From positions 1 to 47,000 of the forward strand of contig NW_026971197.1 in the NCBI RefSeq assembly GCF_963678635.1: a DNA stretch of 47,000 nucleotides, read 5' to 3'. The first letter of the stretch is position 1; every line of letters begins with the position of its first letter. A program made the translations under genes and the position numbers. Below the pieces are notes generated by a model. That model had not been told where the DNA came from. It was given only the letters and a program-made list of their open reading frames with translations, and did not search any database. Positions 21,454 through 33,300 of this stretch are shown in pieces. Source of the stretch: Symsagittifera roscoffensis (Eukaryota > Xenacoelomorpha > Acoela > Convolutidae).

Positions 21454-21610
21454 ATTTTTGAAATAATGGAGTGTTGTTCTCTACACCAGTGAAAATACGA
21501 AAGTTGAAGAATCAGTTATCTAAAAATACGGCTTTAGACATTCGTAACAACCTATACAGGTTTTGATTTGCTTGAGAATTGTAATCATATCAAAATCTAA
21601 TTCAAGCAAA
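21454..21610 (+). repeat. Direct duplication, copy 1 (partner 22543-22735)
   Basis: TGTTCTCTACACCAGTGAAA and GAGAATTGTAATCATATCAA occur in both copies with the same intervening landmarks (CGAAAGTT, GGCTTTAGA, TATACAGGTTTTGATTTG). The second copy carries an extra stretch with TATATATATCTC. Confidence 0.65.
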
Positions 21611-22056
21611 CTTCAAAAAGTCCGAGAAATTGCTTAAAAACAGAAGTAGTTTTGATGTAAAATGCTAGTCAGTCTTTTTAAAGGACCAGTAGGATTTTAC
21701 ACTGAGGCATACAAAACGTTTCAATGTTCATCGAGCAAGCACTACCAGCTTTAGGGTTACACTATCCCAGGTTCAGTGCATTTGATTCTTTTCCGGCTCT
21801 TTTCCTGTTTCCCCTAACACTTGAGTTTCTGATTTGAAAAACTAATTTTACGTTGTCATAATGTAATGAAACAATTCATGATGTACAAACTAACTGATTT
21901 GAACACATTTGTTTGTAATACTTTTATCGTAGCCTCACTCATTCAGCTATAACAACACGTAAGACAACTGAACGAATGAAAACTTTAAAATGTGCGGGGA
22001 GGGTTGGAAAAAAGCCCAGTTCACCGTCGTCAAATTTGAATCATACCAACTAAAAA

Positions 22057-22077
22057 TCTCTCTCTCTCTCTCTCTCT
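22057..22077. repeat. TC dinucleotide microsatellite
   Basis: An uninterrupted TC run of about ten units lies in intergenic AT-rich DNA. Confidence 0.9.
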
Positions 22078-24099
22078 TGTTTTTGTTTGCAAGGTGTAGG
22101 TATGCAGTGATGTGTTACGCTATTCTTGTCAGACACTGAAATAAAACAGTTGATTTCGCGTCCTTGAATAAATGTCGTCCGCCGTGTGCAGGACTCGTTT
22201 GAAATATTATTTGAATGTTAATCAAATATTCAACTGAAAAAGTGAGAAAAAATGGAGAACAATTTTTTGCTCCTTTTTGCAAAGTTTTATTTAAGAAATG
22301 ACAAAAAATGAAAGACAATTTTTTGCATTTTGGTTTTTTTTCGATAGTTGGAGTTAAGTACTTGATGTTTTTTTGACCGATTTGAAATTTTTCAATTTTT
22401 GTATTGAGGTCAGCTTTATCGCAAAAACGGAGATATCGCAAGTATCGCACAACTGCGCATCCCTTTTGCTCAAACTGACGATTTAAAAAAACTTTGAGCG
22501 ACAAGAGGATAAAAACAAAGAAATTTAAGGTTAAAAAGAAGGCTGTTTGTTCTCTACACCAGTGAAGATACGAAAGTTATCGAAGCTGGGGTATCAAAAA
22601 GTATATATATCTCACAGAAGCATTTGAAGAGTCAAATTATCTAAAAACAGGGCTTTAGAAATTCGAAACAATCTATAGAGGTTTTGATTTGTTTGAGAAT
22701 TGTAATCATATCAAATTCTAACTAAAACAAACTTATGTATCGACGCTTGATAAATTTTCCAAAAGTTGTCAAACTTCATGTTGTTAAATGTTTCTTAATT
22801 TTTGCGATAAACAAACGTATTGCAAACGGTTACTAGACTTTGTTCACAGATTGTTCGAATGATTTTCAGTATATTTTCTAACCAATGGTGATATACGCAT
22901 AAGTAATTGATAGCATGCTTAGTGTGTTGGCCCCGTGTTTACGCCAAGAGCTGTCTAATAATATTTTATCAGATTCGATAACTTTTGGTAGCTTTACACA
23001 CTGAAGTCGTTCGGCGTCATTTCTGTCGGCCTAATTTCCTAATATCTATTTGTGCTGCCGGTTTTATTAAGATTGATCTTTAATAGGAAGTTAATAAAAG
23101 ATTATCACCCTTTTGAACTCTCCGTTGTACAATTGGAAAAATTGAACATGAGAAAAAGATTGCCATTTTTTGGGAAAAAAATTGATTTTGTTATAACAAT
23201 TTCAAAATCAATCAAATATTTAGTGCAATTAGCGTAGAAGCAACACAAATGTTTGTAGTTCAAATCGAGCAGGAACTTGTTTTTTTTTCAAACTAAAAAC
23301 TCTCTGCTTTTTTGTGCAATTTTCCATTTTTTTTACGTTTTTTTCCGTTCAGTCATTTTTTGGTTCAATCAATCAATCTTGATTTTGGAAGATTCAGCTT
23401 TCTTCTATTTTTCTGAAGGCCATCAGTGAAAGTAATTGAGCTATTACTTTATTGCGAATCTTTTGTTGCTTTTTCAAAAAAAAATTTTAAAACTTTTACA
23501 AACAAACTTTTTTCTAAAGCTTTTCAAATTTTTTTTAAGTCGGTCAATGAGCACGGAATAAAAATTCCTGTGGTAATTTTTGTTTTGATGCAAATTTATG
23601 GTTCAGTTATCTCAATTGGCATGTTGTTTTTGTTTAAAAAAAACTTTATTCCAGACCAAATGACACAAATATATGAAATTGTTGGTAGTTTAAATTTTTT
23701 TCGATAGTATCACGGTTTTCAAATTAGGAAAAATTTTTTAACTTAGCGGATTCCATCCTAATATCTATCTGTTTGTTTTTTGTGTTGCCTTAGTGTTGTA
23801 TTCCAAATTTTCTGCTTAATGGTTGTTGACTTAAGCTCTGTCGGTTTTGTTCTTGAATTGGGTCTTGCATTCACAATATATAAAACACTCGCGAAACCTA
23901 TAAAAGCAGTAAATTTTGTTTGGTTTTTAGCCTATCGGCTGTCGGCTGTAATTTTGACGGCTTTTCTACTAAATATTTTGTTCCCTACAAAATTCCATGT
24001 TTGTTTTAAAGATCGATAAGAATCTGGCTCCATCATTACGAATGCTCAATATCAACCTCACACGGATGCCTTCCCTCAGCGCTTCGACTATTGTTTGTA

Positions 24100-24430
24100 C
24101 CCTTTGTACTATTTTGAGATATCCATTTTTGGCCGACCGGCCCTAAACTTTTTCTAGAGCTGCCTTTGGCGCCAATAAATACTAAGTTTGAGGGGGGCGC
24201 CAAAAAATGCAATTTTTTGGTCAACATTTTCCAAAAAAAAAGTCTTTTTTTTGGCCTGTTTTTTCAAAATTTTGCCTACGGCGCAGAGAATCTGAGCAAA
24301 ACAGGGTCTTTTTCGTGCTTTGGCAGAGCTCGGAAAGTCAATTTAGTCGACCTAGAAAAAAGGTCGACAAAATTTTTGATTTTTTTTTGAAAATCCACCC
24401 CCTCGAGAAAATCCTAGATCCGCCCCTGGT
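24100..24430 (+). repeat. Repeat family A copy, uninterrupted
   Basis: It runs from GAGATATCCATTTTTGG through GGCGCCAATAAATACTAAG, GGTCAACATTTTCC and AATTTAGTCGACC to CTCGAGAAAATCCTAGATCC and GCCCCTG. It is the best reference for the split copy at 15312-17013. Short open frames inside it are repeat sequence. Confidence 0.75.
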
Positions 24431-25509
24431 CTCTAAACTGCATATGTTTAATTGCGAACATGTAAAAGAAATAAACTTCATGTAATAGGCTAAACTTCTT
24501 TGAAATTGTTTTTGCTGTTTCTATCCAGGTTGCCTTTGCCAAAAATTATCAATATGGTTAGAAAAGAAATGTAGAAAATTAATTGAACTGTGGATCGATT
24601 CACGAGCATACAAAATTGCGCTTGTTTTTGGCATGTGTTCCGTGCTTCCCATGTATCCATAGTTGTTAATTCTTCTTTATCCATTGATCGCTTGTTGACA
24701 AAACACAAAATTCCGAACTGACAAATCCGCTTTACCAATCGACCATTACTCTACAAATTTCTGCATATTTTTCTGTAGTAAGTTTCCTTTAAATCCTTGA
24801 GAGGTGAGATTTAAAGGCTCAGACAAAATTTTTCTCCAGAATTTTTGAAACTGTTCTCAAGTTGTATGAAGCAAGTTTTTTAGACTTGTAATTACACTGT
24901 TACCAGCTAATTATATCACTTTAAAATGTTCATAGCTTGTTTGTGGATTTTTGAAAAATCTGGGCAAAAATCGTTTTGCTTCTTTGAAATTTGACCTATT
25001 AAGAAAATGTTATTAAAATTTATTCAGTAGAACTAAAAATTCGATTTTAAGAGGAAATCTTGTTCTTGTTCAAGAATATTGCTGACGACAATCAGTATTT
25101 TTCTCAGAAAATTCAGATTTTAGAATCAATCCGAAGTTTTCAGTTTGAATTTGGGAAAAATCTGCGCCTGTTTTAAAAACGGTGTAGTTTGGATGCGCAA
25201 TTGGTGTGGGGTGCGTTAGATCTTTGTGCGTTAGATTGTCCCGACGTTCAATTGATGGCTTTTGTTTTGTTTTAGTGTGTTATATGCTTCGTTGTTGGTC
25301 ATTTTTGCTGAAAACTTTTCGCTTCATGTGGCGTTCCACTATGTGTGGTTGTGTATTTATCTGTAATTCTGAGTTTCTGTGGTGTCCAAAATTAGTCATT
25401 GTTATTGACTAAAATTGGTTTGTGTCTCCAAGCTGATTATTGTTCACAATTTTGCTGCTGGGTATATCTTTCTTGGGTTGCAGGTTGCAGTTGTTTTTTG
25501 ATCTTCTGT

Positions 25510-26035
25510 TGGGTCCAAATTAAGTTTTGATTAACCCTGGCATAAAAATTGATGATATCCTATCCAAATGTACAGCCAGGTGAGGCGTTTGTTGACAAAA
25601 CCTGTTGATGTTTTTACTGATAAGTTGTCCAAAGCCTAACTCGGTCTTTTGACTGGCGATGCTATTAATGTCGTCTGTGTTGGCGGTTGCACCAAACGAC
25701 TCAATTTGTAGCAAAGATTTTGTTGAATCAAATCTAGTGTTGCTTCTCGTTGCGGATGTTGGTGCTCTTCTCATTGATGTTGAAAAAAACTAAGAGTCTT
25801 GGAGCTCTTGGATTTGTCCCATTACTTCGATATTTTCTCCGTCAATTGACGTTCTTGTATTGACTGGACCTAGTTCAGTTGTTGTAGCTGTTATGCCAAT
25901 TTTTATTCTCATCGTATCAGTTTTTAAAGGTGACACTGAGGCCCATTTTTGCTGAGATTTCCGGTGTGTTGGTTTTCTTAGTGGGTCATTGAAAAATGGT
26001 GGTTTTGAGATCCATGATCTCTGGTTTATACACTT
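25510..26035 (-). pseudogene. Decayed reading frame, unidentified
   Basis: On the minus strand two adjoining frames read as protein-like sequence. The first is about 75 residues (with PPFFNDPLRKP and MGQIQELQDS). After a stop and a frame change comes about 85 residues (MRRAPTSATRSNTRFDSTKS, HLAVHLDRISS). The composition is less AT-driven than its surroundings. I do not recognise the family; a retroelement remnant or an old gene fragment are both possible. It may belong with the remnant at 28260-29460, which lies upstream on the same strand. Confidence 0.3.
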
Positions 26036-26486
26036 GCAAAGCTAGTGTATTAGTACGAACATTCTTTTTTTTCGAACCTAAGTCGGAACTATTTGTTCCA
26101 CTTTAAGGGCACCTTACAGCTTTTACATAGCATGCGCTTTTATATTCGAATAGTAAAAGGTTAACACAGTTGATGCATTTTTTTATTTTTTTATCATATC
26201 AACTGATAAAAAAATGTGATTTGTTTCGAACAACATAAAAATCATGAAAACTCGAATTCAGAAAATTTCCAACTCAAAATATCTCGTTATTTTTTAAATG
26301 AATTATTTATTCATAATGTGGCTTCATGCTTTGCGATTTGTTACTTGCAAACTTAGTGTGGATGCCTTCAATTTGTTTTATTCCAAACTATTAGATGCAA
26401 AATTGAGTCTATTTGTTTTTGGTGCCACTTTTGCTGAATGGCTTTGGCAATTTATAAGCATATGTAGCTTAATTTATGCGTAACTA

Positions 26487-26619
26487 GTGTTTGTCGGTTG
26501 TTAAGCTTGCGTGGCTGAGTCGATAGAGCTTATTTCTACTATCTCTTATTTCACTTGATAGAGCTGCTTTTAGGCCATGTTCTCGCAAGTGTTTGCGAAG
26601 CGCAGCTTCGCCTCTGTGT
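26487..26619 (+). repeat. SINE-like unit ending in the hairpin motif
   Basis: It contains TTGTCGGTTGTTAAGC, an A-box-like GTGGCTGAGTCGATAGA, then TAGAGCTGCTTTTAGGCC and ends GCGAAGCGCAGCTTCGCCTC at 26595-26614. The 20,864-21,040 unit shows the same order with point differences. Confidence 0.5.
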
Positions 26620-27367
26620 CAAGTTTTTACCTATGTCCGTGGTGTTGTCGCCTTAAGAATCCGTTGATGATTACTCTTGCTATAAACAAGGGTATTGCAA
26701 TCGGGTACAAAACATTTTTTTCCGTAAATAGCTTTAGGCACAGAGTGGTCAAAAGTATAGGAACAGTAAATTTCCGACATGCTCACTTTCAGACATACTC
26801 AATTTCTTGAAAACTCAAACAAATCTGTCTTCATTTGGGTAGTAAATATTCGTAGTCCTTTACCAGTGTAAGTTTGTTTCAAAAGATTTTTTCTTGAAAA
26901 AAAGTTTGACTTTTTCGGGTTTGTGGTTTTCAGCTTATTTTCCGTCGATTCATTTCTTGTTCTTTTTAATGAAATTCGTATTATTTGGTGTTGTTTTTTC
27001 GGTTTTTTGTCAAACTTTAAGGTTATTTTGATGTTGAAACTTTTTACTTTTTTAAAAAAAATTTGTAACTTGTCATTTTACCAGTTTTTAACTTGTCATT
27101 TAACTTGTCATTTTAAAATTTTTATTACAGTTCGTTTTTCGATTAAACGGTTTCAGCCAATTTTTATGACACAATGAAGATATATTGCGTTGTTTCGAGG
27201 GCAAACATCCTGTTCGACAAGATTTAATATTATTACACTTGCGAAAGCAACTGTATCGAAATCGGGAAATCGACTTTTTCCGGTAAACAACTTTTTTACA
27301 CGTTTTAAATTTTCTTCCATTTGCTTTTTCTTTGAAACTTCCCAATTTTTAAGTTCATAACCACTTG

Positions 27368-28060
27368 GCTTAGGGTTAAAGTTGTTTCTTTTGTACGCTA
27401 AGGTCTGGGTTCGACTCTCGGCGGGACCTTGTTTTTTTTCAATTTTTATGCAATTGAAAAAAAATCGGTTAAAACTGAATTGTTGGACTTCCGTTATTCT
27501 GCTAAGTTTTTGTCGGCTTAGTTGCCACATCACAAATTTTTTTTGTCCGTTAAGCAAGTTTCAATGCAAGTGCTGTTCTTTGTAGCTTCAAGGAGGTGGA
27601 CTTCAATCTTTTTAAATTTTTTGAAATCAATTTGTTTTTCGGCTTAACAGGTGTCTGCTCAAAGATTGCCGGCCTAGTTGCCACATCACTAATTTTTGAG
27701 ACTCAAAACTGTTAAACTTTTTTTTGATTTTTTGGATTTCCGTTATTCTGCTAAACTTTCGTCGGCTTAGTTGCCCTATCGCAAATCTTTTTTGTCCCGC
27801 AAACAAATTTCAATGCAAGTGCAAGTGCTTTTGTTTGTAGGTTGAGAGAGATGGATTTGAAACTTTTTAACTTTTTTTAAAATCAATTTGTTTTTCGGCT
27901 CAACGGGTATCTGCTCAAAGATTGTCGGCTTAGTTGCCATATCACTGAGTTTTGAGACTTAAAACTGGCAAGACTCTTTTTAAAAATCATATTTCGTTCT
28001 GCTCAACTTGTGTCTGCTCAAAAAATTCCGGCTTTATTTCCTCTTCGTAAGTTTGTTTCC
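27368..28060 (+). repeat. tRNA-like head followed by a 249-bp tandem repeat
   Basis: The head (27368-27430) has TTGGCTTAGGGTT and a good B-box, GGTTCGACTCTC, then GGGACC and a T run. Downstream the block starting CCGTTATTCTGCTAA repeats at 27491 and 27740, a period of 249, with each unit holding a TCGGCTTAGTTGCC motif twice, and a third, partial piece to about 28,060. Confidence 0.6.
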
Positions 28061-28259
28061 GTTGCTTATTTATTTATTTTTCAAACTTCTGGCATGTTAT
28101 CCTGGAGTTAACTTCTATCAAAGCATACAAAATATCAATTTTTGGTAGAACTAGTTTTTTTTCAACAGGTTCCATTTTTTCGACTTCTTATGTTTTTTAT
28201 TCTTGTGTTTTATTTTATGCTCGCGAAGGGCTACTCAGTCAAGTTTTTTATTAGATGAT

Positions 28260-29460
28260 ATTGATATCTGCTGTAGAACATCTGGCGTTGGTTGCGCAGA
28301 CAAAATGCTCATCTAAGGGGCATGGGGGTCGGGTATCGGCATTCAATTGCCTGATAAATGTTGTGATAGATGGTTCCTTCATGTACTAGACTGTTCATTT
28401 ATTGATTATTGTGTTTGATGATTACGTTCGAAGATCGATGTCTTGAGTGGTCTTGCTGGTGATCACAAGAATCCTGCGTCATAAGATGCTGCTGCATGGG
28501 TAGTAGGCCATGGCTTTCTATGGCAAATTGTTTGATTTAGTCGTTGAAATCAATGAGATTGGGCTGGAAATTGCCTTGGCTGGTGATGTTTTGTGTCCCT
28601 TGAAGCTGCCGTTGTTTTAGTATGCTGACATCAATTTTAACGTAGATAGCGGACTTCAAATTGTCTCTGAATTCAAGGGTTCAAAATATTTCAAGCATAC
28701 TGCTGATGAACGTTAAAACTTATATGTACAGTCAATTTCGCGAGTTGATGGCTACTTGAAACTGGATGGAGTTGTCTAACAAAGTCGTTGATAATGATTT
28801 ACGTTGATCTGCTTTGTCGTCCTAGTTCAGATTAAGACCATTTATCCACGGGGGAAAGGACCAACACAAGAGCTGTACAGCTCATCACGGCGAACCGCCG
28901 TTGTGCCCCTGTTTAAGAACTACATGCAAATTTTTTGGTTGTTTTTCTGGGCTGGTTAATGTTGCTTCACCCTCAAGTAACTTGCACGGATCATGGTGGG
29001 CCTCGTACATCCGACCTTTCGATTGAGAGGCGGAGACGTAACCACTTCATCACCGCTCCCCTGAGTTTACTATTGATGTTTGCACTGGGGTACCGTTTCT
29101 GCAGTCGAGTGATCAGACGCTGACCGCGGTTGACAATCGTGGTCTGTTGCTGTGGAACTGTTCTTCTTCTGTTGTCACATATCATCTTGTTGAAATCATT
29201 TACAATGTCGTCATGTTCACCCTGTATTTCATTAAAGAGGTTGATGAGTCGATCTGGAGCTGGATTGACGTGTCAGTTGGTTGGTCCACAAGATAGTGGG
29301 AGGCATCTTCAAATTTTCTGGATTTTTCTAACTCTGCTTCTTTGTCCGATATGTTGTAGCTTAATTTATTGTCAATGATAGTTTTTAGTACTCGTCTAAA
29401 AAGCGCTCTGATTGTGAGATGAGAAAATGTTCTAAAAAGTGGTATTGTTCTGTTGGGCAT
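28260..29460 (-). pseudogene. Decayed reading frame interrupted by a SINE, unidentified
   Basis: Minus-strand fragments include an 86-residue frame at 29200-29460 (with TIIDNKLSYNISDKEAELEK) and a frame from 29185 (RRTVPQQQTTIVNRGQRL). The latter stops being protein-like where the SINE at 28864-29058 begins. Further fragments down to 28,260 (KSAIYVKIDVSILKQRQLQG) carry several stops. The family is unknown; the Gln/Asn/Ser-rich character resembles the 25,510 remnant. No retroelement motif was seen. Confidence 0.3.
28864..29058 (-). repeat. tRNA-derived SINE (family 1), copy 2
   Basis: It has the same blocks as 3481-3659, including GGGCCTCGTACATCCGACCT on the plus strand and the minus-strand start GGAGCGGTGATGAAGTGGTT. 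It lies inside the decayed minus-strand reading frame. Confidence 0.75.
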
Positions 29461-30095
29461 AGTTTTGACCTGATACGAGCAGTCCTGTTATGTATTGGAG
29501 GTATATAGCATCCGATATGCAATTCAAAAAATTATGCCAGTAAATCTAGTATTATGAAAACTTATTAGACCAAAAATTATATGGAAATTTTGCATAAAAG
29601 CCACAACTTCCCATTTCATCGAGCAGTAACTTTTATAGAATATCCTCTCAAAATTAATGTCAAAACCACCTAATTGGCTGCCATAGAACCCAGCCCTCTT
29701 GAATTTTGTAGAAGTGTGAGCTTTCATGAATAATTAAATGGCTCCCATAACTATGAAGAAGCCAAACTCAGAAAAAAAAATGTATACTAGATCTATACTT
29801 TAGTCTATAAATAGTAGAGCTAGATTGGTTATCACGCAAAGAGGTGCTTCTGTTTGTCATTATACGTCACCTTTCGGTTAAAAAAAGTTGGTTAAAAATT
29901 TTTCTTGTAAAGTCTATTCTGCCTAGCTGTAATTTTGTGGTAAGGTAAGAGTATAAAGAAAAATCAAAGAACAGTAGTTTTGAGACCAGTAATTTAAGAA
30001 TTGATCAATCTTAGTGCACCATTGAAATTACTGCAAAAAGGATTTTAAAAAATACGGAAAAAAATTGTAAACATCCGACAATCGTACAAATCGGT

Positions 30096-30339
30096 TTAAA
30101 ATGCGAAGTTTTTGAAGAGCGCGCACAATAGTCCCATCAGCAGAATGAGTCCTGGCAGTGCATTAACCAAAGCGTTCTCTTCATAAGTGACCTCTCGTTC
30201 CTCGGTCATGGGAACTAGATTGCGCATTATGTTCTTGACTTGGTTGATAACGTCTTCTAGTTTGAGAGATAGCTCGACGTCTTCGTAATCAACTGAAGTG
30301 TTCAGTTCTTTTTGCATCGTGAACAGCGAACATGAGACA
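30096..30339 (-). CDS. Terminal exon of coiled-coil gene: membrane anchor and stop
   Basis: The stop TAA is at 30098-30096 and the frame stays open upstream to about 30353. It encodes DVELSLKLEDVINQVKNIMR, an acidic stretch (TEEREVTYEEN), then a hydrophobic ALVNALPGLILLMGLLCALF and a short KNFAF end. A single hydrophobic helix at the very C-terminus indicates tail anchoring. Possible acceptors end just before 30339, 30307 or 30292; none is in phase 0, so another small exon or a different donor upstream is needed. Confidence 0.6.
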
Positions 30340-33300
30340 CTGTTTAAGGGATCTTATTTTTAAATTATCCTGCCGTTATCCCTTTTTTAGTTTAACCTCC
30401 CATTAGTTCTGCATGACTTGAATAAATACTCTGTACTAGTATGACATTTGGGTTCCTTAAAATTAGCTCGGTCCCTGAAGAGCTTTTTTAGTGCTTAAAA
30501 CCGTCCAAACCACGGTGAGCTTTCGCTAAATTTTGTCCTTAGAAAATTCAAAAATTTCGGGACCCACCTTTTGCACTTGCTTTTTTCAGGGACTCCCAAA
30601 TAGTAAATCTAGTATTAAATATGGTGTAACAAAATAAATCTTAGTTGATAAGGAGGTTTTTCCTTGCATTATTAATAAATATGACAGATGCAAGTAAAAT
30701 CTACCAGAAAACAAGAATCTTCACTGCCTTAACAAAATTACTTTGTTATAATCAATGATATAAGTGATTTCAGTGTCAGTCGCGGATATAAGGGGGAAGG
30801 CGTGGGAGTGGACTCTCCCTCTAAAGGTGTCGAACCCCTAACTACCCAGAGTTTTCTATGACATCACTTTTGGTCAACCAACTCCAAAGTTTTGATCGAC
30901 ATCAACTTTTTGTCAGGACTTTCCAAAGTTTACCCTTAAATATCATTTTTTATTTCTTTTTCTTTCAAAAATTGCCTGGGATGCAAAGTTTCTCAATTTT
31001 TTCAAGTGTTCTGGGAGAGCCCCGAAAGTCAAATTGGTCGATCTATAAAAAAAAGTGTATACGACTTTACCCTCTGCTCGAGAAAAATCTTGATTACGTT
31101 CAGCACAAATTTTCCCGAATGCTTTTTCACGAATACTTTCAAAAAGAAAATTGTCGAAATTAAAAACGACTAATTTTCCCAATATCTGTATAGGCATTGG
31201 GAAAAAGTTGGGGCAACAATTACAATATCGCCGCATTCTAGAGCGTGAGTAACTTGAAAACTGAAAACAAAAATTTTGAAGTGCCTCACCTGTTAGAAAT
31301 TTAGTATAAGTTGATGCCAGAGGCAATTAGTCTGCCAAAAAAAATCCCTTTGGAAAATATTTGATGTGTAAAATACGAATATCTCCATTGGCAAAAGAGA
31401 ATGTTTTTTTTTAATAGAGAGATAAATGAAAATCAGATCCCTTTCAAGCTGAGCATAAACTGTGTTCATTCGGTAATTCGACTCATTTCTCGCATCGCGA
31501 ACTTCGTTCTGCAGTGAACGAATTCTCTTGTGCAATCTGTTCATGATTTCCGACAGACGACTCGCAATCTTTTCAAGGTCATCTTTTTCCGAGACAACCA
31601 AATTAAACGCGTCTTTGAGAAATTTATTAAGTACTTTGAACGCGTGTTCTTTAGCTTGATTACGTAACTCCAACTTGTGCTCCATAGCTCGTATTTCGTC
31701 TTTCAGATCTCGTTGATGTTTCTGAGCCTCTTCGATCTCCGAACTCAGAGCTTCGTTTTCACTCAATTTTTCTTCCAGATCTCGTTTCGTATCTTCCAGC
31801 TTCTCCTAAACAAATTACAGATAAAATACGATTTTTCAATTATGCTAGGAAGAGGCGATAATTTTGTGTTACTGAACAAAACTGCAAACAAGCGACAGTT
31901 GTGAACTTTCTTCCGCGCGAAAGATGTTTCATAAACATTGGGACTGGCAAGCTCGCTACTCGTATCAGCCCACTTGCGCTTTTAATTTTTCCAGCTCATA
32001 ATTTTTCCCCGTTTTCCAAGCACTTAAAATCTGTGTCTGAGTTAAGGCGGTGCTGTGAGAAACTTGAAAATTTTATTGGATCATTAAAATTGAAAACTTA
32101 CGAGGCAACTAATATTTTATGTCAACTTCCCACACATTGTCATCTCAGAAAGCTTAGAAATTCGGCGACAATTTGATCCCAATTAAACTATTTCAAATAA
32201 TAATCCAAACCTTGCCTTTGAGATAAACTCAACTGCTGATTTTGCTTCCAATGAAACCCTTTTAATTACGAGGCCAAACTGTGTATTTTGTGAATTGTAA
32301 GAGGATTTTGCAACAATGACGCTCCCTCTGTCCTTCTTTTGTTCTTTCAACTTCTGTGATCGTTCCGACAAATTTTTAACATTTTTAAAGATTTGTGTCA
32401 AGAATCAAGGAACATACAGACACAAAAATGTGCGCCTATTCAGTGCACAGTTTTGCCTCCTAATGTTTGAAGCAAAATCATAGCTTTGATCAATTGCCGA
32501 TGAAAAATTTTATTTTCGTCAAACAATTTCTTTTTGTTCCGACTTTCGACACGAAAGTAACGGAATATTTGTGCTCGGGGTGGGTTTTTTGTTTCTTCAG
32601 ACAAATTTCGACTTTTTAACTAGCCATTTTTGACGGAGTTTTTTATATCATTCAAAAGGTATTGTTGTCTTGAGCTTAAATTTGAAAAGATATTTCACCT
32701 GTGATCATTTTTCGTAAAGTTATGAGGGTTTAAAGTTTGCTCTTTTGGCCATTTTGACCAATTTGGGACAATTAACGCGCGATATAATTGGCGCTATTAA
32801 CGCGTAAGCGGAGAATTAATCCGTCGTATAAATCGTTCCAAATTGGTTGAACGAAGCTTATTTGCCATAATTTGCTTGTTACTGGGAGCGAAATCTATTC
32901 TTTTGTACTTTATATGGCATGTGGGGGAATGATTTTCATAAAAAATTTCAAATTTTAGAAAAAAAAATTTCGTTTCATTTTATTTTATTTCATTCTTGTT
33001 TTGTTTGTTATTCATTTCACTTTAGTTTGGACTACTGCAACTGGATGGACGTTTCTTCAATTAGTTTTTTTTGAACGACTCTTTTAGAATTTTTCAGCGA
33101 TGATTTTGACTGTCCTCCCGCAAAAAGCTACGGACATTTTTAAACAATTCAGATAGAATTGCTCACGAATTTTTTTCGTCTGATAATTAAACCAGTCACT
33201 TCGAAAAAAAACAGAGCTACATTAAATTCTTGGCCTGGAATCCACCAGTGGATTTAGGGGGGGGGGTGGACGCCTATTTCTTCGGGGGTTCCACCCCTGC

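Larger units (their letters stand above)
19276..30095. other. Convergent intergenic region, repeats and decayed coding only
   Basis: The region lies between the 3' ends of the plus-strand LRP-like gene and the minus-strand coiled-coil gene. It holds composite repeat copies, duplicated blocks, a TC microsatellite, a family A repeat, SINE-like units, a 249-bp tandem duplication and remnants of an old minus-strand reading frame. A 129-codon minus frame at 22115-22504 is Lys/Phe-rich and unrecognised. I see nothing in about 29,470-30,095. Confidence 0.65.

Noticed and set aside
22115-22504. 129-codon minus-strand open frame as a gene
   Set aside because: No recognisable family, and it sits within repeated intergenic DNA next to a microsatellite.
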